64,000 bases of DNA. Origin: Cunninghamia lanceolata (lineage: Eukaryota > Streptophyta > Pinopsida > Cupressales > Cupressaceae). The stretch covers positions 4,774,001 through 4,838,000 of the forward strand of contig BSBN01000829.1 of NCBI GenBank assembly GCA_027924645.1. The letters are read 5' to 3'. The number at the start of each line of letters is the position of its first letter. The stretch's first letter is position 1. Shown here one piece after another: positions 38,557 through 51,200 of this stretch. A program made the position numbers and the translations under genes. Under the pieces are notes generated by a model. The model was not told the origin of the DNA and did not search any database. It was given only the letters and a program-made list of their open reading frames with translations.

Positions 38557-41500
38557 TGTTAGCACAGTAAAATTTTCAAAATTTTACTATTCCCTTACTC
38601 CATCATATTTGAATAAACCCTAAGGAATATCCCAAAAGGACCACAATATAAAATTTTTTATCTCATAAAATGTCTAGGGATGAACAGTGTCAAATATCAT
38701 CAAAATCAATCCATCGGCATGAGGTCATGTGGCTTACACCGATACACAAGGAATTGTTTGAAAACAACCATCGGCGTGAAAATAGAGATCGGAAGAAGAA
38801 TTATGGAGCTCACCGATGGAGTAAGCAACACCGATGACTTTACATCGGCAAGAAAGGCAAGTGGTCACGCCGATCGGTATGACAAATATCTATCGGATGA
38901 TCTTTTAGAAGTTGCCCCGACGGTATATATCATACCGATGAAGCACTTTCGGCAAGAGTTTCACCGAACAGCATGCGAGGGTAACAAAGCAATAGTCATC
39001 GGTGAGAAATGAACCATCGGAATAGAAAACAAGTAACTCTCCGACGATCAAGAGTCCTGGCGATAAGAAAGTTATCGGCAAGACTCACAGCGATGCATCT
39101 TCATCGGGATAGCTTGACATATCGGAACAAAAGAAGCAAGTCTTGCCGATTCATAAGTCACGGCGATCAAAAGATATCGGTGACACTTTACTAAACTTTG
39201 CCCGATGAAGGATGTGATAAAGGGCATCGGGGAGATGATTTGGATCGGGATATCTTGAGAAAGCTATCCCGATAGAGAATGTCATTCCGATAAAGATAAA
39301 AGTTCATACATGAAGAGATTATCGGTAAGACAATAAAAGATCGGGGAACCATAATTTTAGTATCCCGATGGTCTCAATCTTCCCGATAAGCAAAGCATAT
39401 CGGTGGGACTTGCCATATCGCGGAGAGATCTAAAACCCTTGGCGATGAAGGAAATCACGCCGATGGTCGCACCCACTTGAAATGTGATACTACATGGCGT
39501 CAGGGATACAATTGAGGGGTCACGCCGATTGACTGTCCGCGCCATAAAAAAAGGGGTTGAGGTCGCCCAGACATTTCAAAAAGCACGCCGATAGGAAGAG
39601 TTATGGCAATGTGACACTTCACAGCGATGAACATTGAATTGATCAGATAATTAATACAAAACGGCTACAAAGTTCATACGATCATTATAATTGCAAAAAA
39701 CTGTCCGAGAGCAGAATACAGAAGAATTCTCAGGGCAAAAGCAAAGGCTTCCAATTCCAGCCGTCGAGCGACAGGTACACATACACAAACCACTATATTA
39801 CCTGTATTTGAATTTCCTGCCAAATTTTTCAAAAATGGAAACTTCGGGGAAAGGAAAAGGAAGAAAATCACAAGGGGAAACCAGTAAACCAAAGAAGCAA
39901 AAAACTGATCAAACCCCTGAAGAAAAAGTGAAAGACAGAAAACTAAATCAGGACTTGATTGATCAGTTGCCTGGGTCAGCTCCCAAGGCCAGGAGGTCTG
40001 CCCAACTCAGGGCAGAAGTAGAAAAATTGGAAGACAAACATAAGCGCCTGGGAGATATTTGGACCCCAATTAGGGGATATGAACTCTTCAGATTCCACTA
40101 CAACAGAAGATTTAGAAATGCCCCTGTGTCAAACCCATGGCACATGAATTTAGGCAAACTGGTTGTACCTAATGTATTCTTGAATGTAGAACTCCTGCAA
40201 CTGTTAGCCAGGCATTACAATTCAGGCCTGAAAGCTATCTGCAACCCTCAAGGAGAACCAATTGTACACCTATCAAAAAATGCTATTTGTGAGGTGTATG
40301 ATTTGGATGATTTGTGCACTGTCCCTATTGTTTATGAAGATTTGGATAAAGAATACTGGAGAATGGATACAACCTACAATGGATGGAGGTTACCCATACA
40401 TAGACCCAGGATTGAAGGAGAAGTGATACCCTTGACTGAGAATGATGGCCCTCCCTTTCATGTATCCATTTTTGAACCATACATTCAATATACTTACTAT
40501 TCTGTAGGCCAAGTCCTTGGCTCAGAGGTCCCTGAGTTCATGACTATTCCTCTAATGGTCATAACCTCTGATATTCAATGTCACAATGCCAGACAATTTG
40601 ATTATGCCTCCTATGTTGCTACTAGAATAGACTCTGGTCTATCTGCAATAAGAAACAATGCTCCAGCATGCTCTTTTGAGCATTACTCGATGCTCATGCA
40701 TATGGTCTTATACTATGGCCAGGAAGTAGGATTGTGGCAAAATGAGTTTCAAGTTGTTGCTGCGGATAAGAAAGGGGAGAAGATACCTGTACAAATGTGG
40801 ACCCGAATCTGGGATAGCAGGTATGCTAACTCCAGCTATGCTCAATTTGAAGAGCATTGTGTTAAAGTGCTATATAGGTATTTCAACCACCCCTGTGAAT
40901 ATTCAATTTCAAATGAAATAAAAAGATTCCTCAGACCCAAAGATTTTGGTGGCCCCCCTACTATCACTCATAATTGGGGAGATTGGTATTGTTTTGAGGA
41001 TGCTACTATGATCAGAGTGTATGGTTTTGAGGATGCTCCATTTATATTGCCTAAAACTGTCCCTGACAGGATTGCATATTTGGAAATAATTAGGCAAATG
41101 CATTGTTCCAATGTCATGCATCTAAGTTCGCATGATAAACAATCATTCATGCCTAGTACTTTGTGTTTTGGAGATTTTACTGTGGTTTCAAAAGAAGGAT
41201 ACAATCTCATTTTGGATAAACTAATGCATTATAACATGGTGACTGCTGAGGTGAGGAAAGGGTTTGACCCTGAGGGTTTCATTGACTATGCAAGAAGAAA
41301 ACAAAATCTCAGTGGATACATGCACATACATTATCCACATGATGATGTCATTAGAAATTTGGAAGAGGCTGAAGTCGACTTGGTGGTGGAGAAATATAAC
41401 AGAGATTTGAATGAAAAGAAAAAGCAGTTGGCAGAAGTTGAAGTGGTATCCTCTGAAGAGGAAGAATTGACTGAACAGCCACAAGATAAGACAATAGAAA

Positions 41501-43882
41501 TGTCTAAAAGAAAAATGCAACAATATTAGCCTCCAGTTGTGATACATGATGAGGAGGGGTCTGCTGATGAAGATCCACGCCAAAAGGCTTATGATTCTTT
41601 TGTGTCAGATGATACATTCATTCATTCGAAGGAATTTAAATCATTCCTGTATAAATACAAGGGAAAGGAAATCAGAGAGTTAGTAGATAATGTTTCTGCT
41701 GATAATGAAAAACAGTTATTAGAGATGTTAAAGGAGACAGTGGACAAGGAAATGCAGGACATGACACCAAGCAGAGGCAGACAGCTGCTTAAAGATGCAG
41801 GGGTTATGATTTTTCCCAGCTTGGATTTAAATTCTGCTCTGGTTTTTGATAGTTTTTTGAATAATGCTGATGATAAGTATAAGCTTACTCCAGAAGGAGT
41901 TAATGAAGTCTATATGGGAACGAGATACAATAATGATGAAAATTCTTTAATGATATGGGCATTGTATCCTCCCCATAAGAAGACGGCCATCATAGACACT
42001 GAAAAAACTTTTGGCCATGTTATGACTTTTAGAGCAGGTGAGACTGACCCCATAACTACTGCAGACATTGGTATCAATGTTGCAAAATTGAATAAAGCAC
42101 AAGCTCAGATGTTAATCAAGGAAAGGGATGCTTATAAGCTGAATTGTGAAAGATTAACAAAGGAGAATGACTACTTGAAGGACGCTGTTAAGAGCACCTT
42201 TGGGCAATCTACGAAGAGAATAACTCAAGGTGAGAGCTCACAAAGTAGTCAAGAGATATCCCATGATCAAGCCAAACAAATTCAAATAGATGCATTTGTT
42301 ACAATACTGCAGAGCAGGTATGCAAACATGGTACGGTGGTTAAACCAGTTTTGGGATAACTACTCGGAAAATCATAAAGCAGTCAAAGAACATGAGAGGC
42401 TTGATCAGAGGATACAAGAAAAGGTGATCGAGTTGCAAAATAGAGGTACCACTGATAGCACAGATATCTCTGATGCAAGAGCATTGCTCAAACGGCACCA
42501 GAATTATTATGATAAACTCAAAGCTGATGCTAAGGAAGGGACTGATGCATCAGACGCAGGGGTGCCCAGGATATTCAAAGATAATGGAGAGGTAAAGAGC
42601 AAAGAAGAGTGGACTGTTGATTGTCAAGTTATATTGCACAAAGCCACAGGAGCTCTAAAAGATAAAGCCTCTGTATCTACAGAAGTTTGCAAACAACTGG
42701 AGGAAATGGTCACCCTTGATATAATCACCAGGAGTGCAGTCGAGCTTACTGATTCTCACCGTGCGCAGGAGTACCTGGATCATCTAACAAAAGTCTATTT
42801 ATGGCTAAACAGAGCCTAATTAAGATTATGTAATTATTGTTTGTATTGGTTAAAATCCCAAGAGACTTATTGAAGAGTTGTATCTCTTCATGAAAATATC
42901 TATATAAGTTCAAACAATCTATGCTGAAAAATCATCAGCAGTAGAAGTATTCATATATACATATACATAATATTCCAAAATGACCGTGTTGCATATTTTA
43001 TTTTGAGGAAGAAATTTGAAGTTCTCTGATTCAGTATTTCTACTTTGGTATCAGTTATTTGTTGAAATTATTCAATCGTGTGGTTGTCTCCATTTCTGCA
43101 TTTCCCTGTTATTCAGATTAAGATATCAAGTATATATTTAATCTGTCAATACACATTCGCTGTATCTGTGTGATTAATTCGGTTGGTGTCCATCCTAAGG
43201 AATTAAACCCTTCTGATTTATTCACAGTAGCCTGGAAGTAGTAAGTTGGGATTACTAAGTAGAGCCATATAATTAGGATTGACACACTGTCTACAGTAAA
43301 ATATTATCTGTTAATCTTGTCTTTTCATTTCATTTGGTTCCTTCAAGTAAGGATTAAAATACCTTCTGGTGAATTATAAGATATCTGATTTTATTTGGTT
43401 GGATTATCAAGAAGAGTCTGTCAGTCATTTACTTGCACGTTTATACAAGCTATAAACCAGAACTGTGCCAAATATCTAGAATTATTACCATTTAGAAACT
43501 ACTGTTCTTAGTCCTTCAAATTGACTCTGTTACCCAACAAGGCACTGGTCTCATTCAACTCATTAATTAAAACCTTTTGATATTGCTTATACAATTTCTG
43601 CCAATCACTTATTAAACATTACACATAGAATTAATTAGTCAGCTTTGTCATCTATCCTACATCCTATGCCATTGTAGATAGACCTAGTTAGTCCATTCAT
43701 CCACACTCAGACTGCTTTAATATTTCAAGGTTCACCCACCTAGGTGTAGCAGGACCTAAAGTGTAGGAAATCATCAAACCTTGAAGGTTGATTTCGTCAA
43801 GTTAGTTCAAAAACATTGCAAATCCAAATATAGGGCCTGGCATCCTCTTAGGATTAGTAAATTGCATTTTTGAGACCTAACA
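38557..43882 (+). mobile_element. 3' LTR of the 17.5-kb element, 5,326 bp
   Basis: A near-identical copy of the 5' LTR, with the same CCGAT cluster (about 38713-39590), ORF, TATA box (42901) and TAACA end. It is followed by GGGTT, the right target-site repeat. One extra A in the run near 39545 explains the 1-bp length difference. Confidence 0.95.
39835..42819 (+). pseudogene. LTR-encoded 994-aa protein, copy 2 (one TAG stop)
   Basis: Same length and start (METSGKGKGRK) as copy 1. It reads through both positions where copy 1 has TAG, but has its own TAG at 41527-41529 (codon 565) where copy 1 has CAG. Amino-acid differences elsewhere are few. Together the two copies define an uninterrupted ancestral reading frame, which supports a protein that was kept under selection until recently. 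Confidence 0.87.
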
Positions 43883-46113
43883 GGGTTAACCTAGATCAAT
43901 CTCGAGTTGTGTTGTTCTAACCCCTTACCTTCAAACATTCAAATTTAAATTCCAAATTTTTCTCACTTTCCTCTAATATTTTTTAGCTAACTTAGAACAC
44001 ATTTTTGTAACATGTTCTTTTGTCATGTTTTTTAAAGACATTCATTGCACATTTAATTTCATGTCATGGGAGACAAAAGCAAAATCATTAGAGGAGACTT
44101 TGATTTGGAAGATTAAAAAAGAATCTAAATTTGCATCATCATCCCAAGCCATTTGCATATTCATTTATGATGTTCTTGATCTTTCTCATTACCATTGAGT
44201 AGGTTTGCTTGGGGGTTTGACCTCAAATATATATTAAACCATACATAAGTTGACAAATTCCCTAATGGTGTTTATAAACACCATCTTGACTATTCAAAGA
44301 TCATAGAAGATTGAGATGTACAATATTAAAGAGTCAACATTCTATATGATCAATCCCACCTATTAGAGATCATATCCATATCTCAAGACATTTTTAGTGG
44401 CTTAGGACCAACTCACTATATTTTCCTATTATATTTTTTTATTTCAAAGACAATTATCATATTGATGGCAATAAATTTCCAAAAGGTGGTGAATCAATTC
44501 TACATGACATCAATATTATTATTCCAATATTAATTCTAGAGCTAAGCCACTCTATATTCCTATTTATTTTATGTATTTATTTCAATATCATTATGAGCCA
44601 ACACTCTTTGATCTAGGTTAGTTTGTTGTTAACTCATATTTATTAATTAATCTAGGGAAAATACTTAATAAGGTTTATTTTACGCTTACATTTTAGGTGA
44701 ACCAAATACTCCTAGAGCCAACCTTTCCTTCACCTTAGGATTTCCTTTTATATTATTCAAGGTTTTAGATCTCATTAGTTTCAACTATATATCTTTCAAC
44801 TTAGCTCTGATGGGGGTTTAGATTAACACTTATTTATCATTATTTTATTTATCTCCCAAGGTTTGGACATTATTGTAACATTTGCTTCATACCCACCCTT
44901 CCCACTCTAGTGTTCTAATATTTAGGGTTTTGACTTACATTTTGAAATATGATCATTTCTAATATTGTTTATTTTGTATCATATTGGAAACATATTATCG
45001 TCCTCTTTATGCATTGTAGTGAAGACTAGCTTTCTTCTTCTCATGATGATGTCCCAAGCAATGATTGTACCTCTATGTTGTTTCCTCATATGATATTTTC
45101 CCTAGAGATATTTGTTAGGGGTATGGTGATTATATTTCTTTTTATGTTTCAAAACCCTAGTTTGGATATGCTTTGTGCTTTTTACACGTATGTAATTTCA
45201 TGAATATCTTTCATTTACATGGTTAATATGTTACATAAGTTAAATCATATGCTTCTCTATGCTATGATGTGCGGTATTCAATTCTTGCTCTCTATTTCTT
45301 CTTTATATATCAACAGTTTATCCTCTTAGTGGGCATATAATAGAAAACCTTACAAAATCAATCATATTATCCTTCCATACGACATAATTGACCCTTTTAT
45401 ATTGTTACTTATCATTCATGTAATGATGATTCTACTATGTCAATGGCTTAGATATCTACATGCTCTACTTTTCATAGCAATCTACTCATGCCCCTAAATT
45501 TACATTTACTACTACATTTTGGCCTTATAAGGAGATTTTACATACTCAAACTAAGCATACTACTTTTGACATCACTTTTGGATCTCATGAGTTACCTCCA
45601 CCATAAATTATTAAGAAAACAACCATTCATATGTTGTGATTAGATATGAAAATATTAGAATCAAAAGAAATTTAGTTGATACCAGATTAGAGAATGAGTT
45701 GGTCACACAATGGACACATGATGAAGTGGATCATATATTGAACACTTTTAGAGAAGCAGGTGATGTAGGGAATAAAATAGAGGACATTTTTGGTGTTTGA
45801 TTTAAACCATTGGTTGAGGCAAGGGCGATTACACAACCCTTAGGAAGATTAAATGTAAATACCATTTTGTACCAAGCAACAATATTGTTCAATGCCAAGT
45901 AATGATTTTTTCTAAAACTAGAAAATAGTTCTTGGCATTTTAAATTTTGTATACTTTGACTTCCTAGCATCTATTCATATTCTAATCCATTTTGGAAAAA
46001 AAACATATATACATTGAAAAGCAAAATTTTATATAGTTGAAGTGTCTAAGTGATGTTTTGGATGATTTTTCAATCATAGAAGCAAGCACTAGTGACTATA
46101 AATAGATTGTAGT
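43883..46113. other. intron 1 sequence without recognisable genes
   Basis: AT-rich, with no ORF over about 80 codons that has family signal on either strand. It begins with the GGGTT target repeat. I see no LTR borders, and old transposon debris is likely. Confidence 0.6.
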
Positions 46114-46951
46114 TGTTGAGATAGTTGTCATACACCTTGCAATTCTAATGCTTTATTTATTAATTAATTTGTGTTTATTTATTATGCACCAACATATTTG
46201 GGTTGTCCCACTTGGAGTGGCACTATGTGCCAACTATAGTTTGTAAATACTAAATTTGGATTGGCCCTACATGTCATGGGTGTTGCTAAATGCAACTACG
46301 ACATCTTGTAAGGTGTGCAAGAGTTGTCAAAATGAAAAGAGCATGTAGAAAGGGGAGCTAGGTGTGGACTAGGATTAAATAAAGAATGACTTTTAATTCT
46401 CATAAGCATGTTGCCATGAAGGTGGATACAACCAAAATGGAGTGCTCAAGTGTGTAGAAGTAATTTCTATTTGACCCTCAGTTAACTAACCATGATTTTT
46501 TGGTTTTGGAATTTTTTAATAGATGTGGGTGCCTAATTTAGCCCATGGTTTTAGGAACCACTTGTGATTTGTGGTTTTGGTCTTGGTTATATATTGGATG
46601 CACAAGATGAAGGTTTTGTCATATTCATTTGTAGGTATCGTTAAGCTACCATATTTTTTCTAGATTGGGTTGATGTACTATTGTCTTCTAAAGGATTGAG
46701 CTTGTGATTATGGTGTACCTATTATAGTTGTTATGAATACAATTAGTTAAAGATTTGGAGGTTGGGTTTTTCCTAAAAGGGTTTTCCTAGGGTAAATATT
46801 ATGTCAACTATCTTCTTATGAGTTGTATGTCTATGTATGTTAATGCATGTGTTATATTTCTTTTTAAAATTGTTGAATATGAGTCTCTTTGCATTATCTT
46901 TCCTCATAGATTGTGTCGGAAGTTGCATTTCTGCCATCTTTCTTCCTTTCA
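46114..46951 (+). mobile_element. candidate 5' LTR of a decayed Copia element
   Basis: The segment begins TGTTGAGATAGTTGTC and ends CTTCCTTTCA. TGGTATCAAATCC at 46954 resembles the tRNA-Met primer site TGGTATCAGAGC, and a Copia-type gag starts ~110 bp later. No matching 3' LTR is in view, so the borders rest on position and the TG...CA ends. Confidence 0.5.
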
Positions 46952-47064
46952 TTTGGTATCAAATCCTAATCAAATTAGGTCCTAGGTGTTAATAAAATAT
47001 TTTTTTGAACTAATATTGGTGTGAATAGTAGTTGCGCACAAAGGTGATCTTTGTTTTATGAAAG

Positions 47065-48240
47065 ATGGCAAGAACAACATAGTTGGAGAGGAAAAAATCA
47101 ACAACACTAGTTTTGAGTTATGGAAACTTAAAATAGAAGACTTTCTCATAAATCAAGATCTACATGGGTCATAGTCTATGGAAACAAACTTGTGGCTATG
47201 TCACTAGATGGTTGGGTGGTGTTGGAAAAAAAGCCAGAAGCCTGATAAGACTATGTTTGGAGGATTCAGTGTTCTTGAATTATTTGGGAGAAGCCACCAT
47301 AGAAACCCATTGGAAAAAGTTGGGAAATTTGTACTAGACCAAATACCTAGTGAACAAGATTTTCTAAGGAAGAATCTCTATTCCTTTAAGATGAGTGATA
47401 GTGACTTTGTTCTTGAACAATTGAATGCCTTCAACACCATTAATGCATAATTGAGATCCACTAATGTCACTATGAATGATGAACATCATACTATTACTCC
47501 ATCATGTTCTTCACTAGATTCTTGGGACAATCTAGTTATTGCCATTGATAGCACTACCACTAAGCTAATGCTCGAAGCTCAGTGGTTAGTTCTATTATTT
47601 CTAGGGAGATAAGATAACATACTTTTGAAGTTAATGAATATGCATTGGTTGTTCGTGCAAGGTCAAAACAAAAAAAGAAGGAAAAGAACAAGATGAAGGA
47701 ATACAAATCCAAATCTAGAGGCAAATCTAAGTCCTCTAGGAGGTCCAAAATGAAATGTTGGAATTGTGGAAAGAAAAGATTGCAAAAAGAAGAAGAAGAA
47801 GAAAAAGGACAAAGGAAAATCAAATGATGAATTGAATTGCAAGACTTCTCATGATGATCTTGGTGATGTGCATTTGTTGAAACTTTGGTTATGCATGCAT
47901 GTGAGGATGCATGGATGATCAATTGTGGAGCCTCTTTCTACATGACTCTCCATAGGGAATGGTTTTTTTTACTACAAGAGCCATAATAGTGGAAATATTT
48001 ACCTCAGTGACAACTCCTTCCTCAATATTGGTTGTGGGGGACTCAAGATTAGATTCTTTGATGGAAGAATCAAAGGTATCTTGCGATTTCTACACATCAT
48101 GGGTTTGGTACAAAACCTAATATCTATTAGTAAAATAAACGGTGCAGGAATGTGGGTAGTCTTCAACAAGAATGGGTGTAAGATGGTTTGAGGAGCTATA
48201 GCGCTCGGAAAGGGAGTTCAAATTGCAACACATTTTTGCC
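47065..48240 (+). pseudogene. decayed Copia gag and protease fragment
   Basis: Frames must be joined across many stops and shifts. The gag start is MARTT then LERKKSTTLVLSYGN and LKIEDFLINQDLHG. An open piece at 47208-47450 contains ELFGRSHHRNPLEKVGKF and LEQLNAFNTI. The zinc-knuckle start KMKCWNCGKK lies near 47750. A protease-like WMINCGASFYMTLHREW (47905-47955) has the Asp of the expected DSGAS changed. GLVQNLISISKINGAGMWVV follows near 48105. The order and phrases fit Ty1/Copia. RT and integrase are absent. Confidence 0.75.
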
Positions 48241-51200
48241 TTATGGTTTGAGAAGCTATGGAGTATGGGTCTTATGATTTTGGGAAACTGGCTCACATAG
48301 TTGACATAGATTGTCCCCGCGTCAAATTCTCCATCAGAACAATCATTGGTGAATTCTTGCTGCAAGCTAGCTCCCGGGTGTTGATGTTCTCATAAGTGGC
48401 CTCAATTTTCCTATCCAACATATGGACCTGGTCTCTGATCTAGAGTTTGTTGAACTGGTAGGTTTTGGGTACGTGCATGAGTATCTCATTTCTCCATAAA
48501 GACTAAAGAATAATCTTAATGAGTATGATATGCATTTGGAAGAAGCGTTAGTTGGTGATCTGTTCATAGTTGAGACGCTCCTCTCCTCCTCTGTCGCGGC
48601 CTGCATCTTCCATGCAATACAAAAGGGTCTACGCAGCGGGTGTGCAAACATTCTAAACACCACACTGGAAGAACACCATTTTTAACTCTAGTTTGGTTTG
48701 GATGTCAGGCTAAAGAGATATATGATAGCATGTCCTCCCGCTCCTATTGCTGTTCTATCGCTGCCTGCAAAAATTTGTGCCTCCTACCCTGACTAATGGT
48801 TTCTCCTCAAAAGTTTTTTTTTTAATGTTTTTTCGATGTTCGGTATTTCTATTGGTATGATGCCCTATTCCATAGTGACCTATCGGGCAATTTTGTGTAA
48901 TTTAGGCTCCATTGCCTGCCAAAATGTAATATCTTTTTACACTTATTAATATCAGTATAGGTGAGGTTTCATCTTTTAAAAACAATCTTTTCTTCAATCT
49001 TGAAGCGATATTTACATGTTGGAGTTTAGTTAATCACACACTTTAGTTAGATTTTGCTATAAAACTAATTGGTTTAAAATCAAAGGTTCACTAACAATTT
49101 TACACCTTATTCACATCAAAAAGTGGTAAATCGTTCTATTTTATTGACCAAACAACCAATAGTAAGTTTATACTTTATCTACATCAAAAAGTGGTCTTTG
49201 TAGTCATCTTGTTTTTATTGGCCAAGATTACCCTTTGATTGTTTAGACAATTGATGTTTAAGTAGAGTATATTTGCATTGACAATTTTCCATAACATAAT
49301 TTATTACATAACAGTAGTATTATTTCAAATAGTACATCCTTTTCTCGAGTTATTAAAGTTGTATATTCTTCACTTAGAGAAACCATGTCTTTTTCTTATG
49401 AAACTTCTTAAGTTGAAAATGACATCTAGGCTTGGAATTCCACACTTACCCCTTCCTCTCATATGGGAATTTCATGATGGTTTAGTTTTTTTATTTCCTT
49501 TCAATTTACATTTTAATAAAATTAGAAATTATCAAAAAACATTATACAATTTAGTAAGGAATAAATGCACCCTAACAAATAATTTCCTTAAATTAATTAA
49601 ATAGCAAGCATGAATAGAAAACTAAAAATCTAGGACAAAGGGCTAGAAATGATAAACAATAAATTATAGCATTAAAATTTGAATAGGAGGATTAGGGCAC
49701 TTAACTCGACAACCAATAGTGGAAGGACTTTGTCAATGAAGTGCTAATTGGTTCACCTTTTGCTTGGATTATTTTTACCATTGGATCATTAACTATCTCA
49801 AACTATGAATATGCACTAAAAACTAGGGCATTATGATTTTGCACCCTACAAGGTCAATCCCATATGATGCCAATATGTTCCTTGGTGCAAGATTGGTGTA
49901 GGGCATGTGGGATTGAACTAACTAATCAAAATAAAATGGCATTAATGCAAATTAGCTTCTCATGCTCTTTGTTATCTAAAACTAGAAGGAAAAGTGATGT
50001 TTACACATAGCTTTGGGGAATTTGTTGTGCCATAGAAGAAGACCTTTTTTTCAAAACCTTGTTGAGGGTTGATTCAATAAGAATGATCAATGATCAAATA
50101 TAAAAACATGCAAGTGGCATAGAATGATGATGTGGATCCTATGTTCTTTGTAGTGCTCCAAATCAAAATGTGTGTAAATAATTTAGCTTTTATCTTTAGA
50201 TTATAGGATGTCATAGTGAGTGCAATGAATGTATTTAAATACCCTCGCATTACAAGAGGTCACACAAGCATGTGCTAGGTCATCCCTTGATAGCTAGTGA
50301 AAAGGGGTAGGAAAGTGGGAATTTGAATTTGAATGTTTGAATTAAATGTTTGAGACTAGATACATAATTAGCATAGGTTGTAGAAATAAGAGTGCATTGT
50401 ATATAAGAATAATATGAACTATTTCAAAAAATCTAGACTTATTACTATAAGTTATATTTGGAAATCTTTTTTTACTAAGGGTAAAATAAGAGTTTTGAAA
50501 GGGGCCCTAGCCCTTTTACAACCAAAAACAAGAAAATAACAAAACATCAACATAAAATCCCATAAGAAAGAGGGTCATAATAGGAACAATAGATTTGGAA
50601 TCCATTTCACATGATTCAAGTTTGTTTCAATTCGATAACTAGTGTATTTCATATAGATTTTTCAAATCCAATCTAATAAAAAGTCTATAATAACTTCAAA
50701 TTATTTAAAATAGTTCATTAATGTGGATGCAAGGACCCATGGATAGAGGGGATTGAATGCACATCATAGAGATTCTATAGCAAGAAGGAATTCAGGAGAT
50801 CATCAAGTTTTGGTGGATAGAGATTCACAACATGTTTGGGAGTGGTAATAAAGAACAAAACTTAGAGAAGAAGAGGATATGGCAAAGCCAAAATCTAGAA
50901 GAGGTAAAGGAAAATGAGTAACTTTCTTTTTAAGGCACCTCTATCAAGCACACAATGATTTGTGTGTAGAATGAAGTGGTGTCTCTACCGCTCATTCCTT
51001 ATTTGTAGCACCATGCTCACTAACTCTTACTTTGGGTGTTTGATCTAGGAACATCTTTTGATTAATCAACATCAACATAAAATATCTTTTTCTTTTATGT
51101 TTTCCTAGGTTACTTGTCAAATAATTGATCATGAAACCCCTTGGGATTTAAAATTGTTGATTAAAATCTCATGTAATTGTAATTGGGATGCCACACTTGT

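Larger units (their letters stand above)
26408..43882 (+). mobile_element. complete 17.5-kb Ty3/gypsy element with giant coding LTRs
   Basis: Two nearly identical repeats start TGTTAGCACAGTAAAA and end GAGACCTAACA: 26408-31732 (5,325 bp) and 38557-43882 (5,326 bp). They flank a 6.8-kb internal region with gag-pol. GGATT precedes and GGGTT follows the element, a 5-bp target duplication with one change. By eye the LTRs differ by about 25 transitions, 5 transversions and one 1-bp indel, so the insertion is young. A primer site (TTGGCGACTCTACTGGGGAC) of the Tat/Ogre type follows the left LTR. Large LTRs, an extra RNase H and this primer site point to the Tat/Ogre side of Ty3/gypsy; the lineage is inference. 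Confidence 0.95.
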
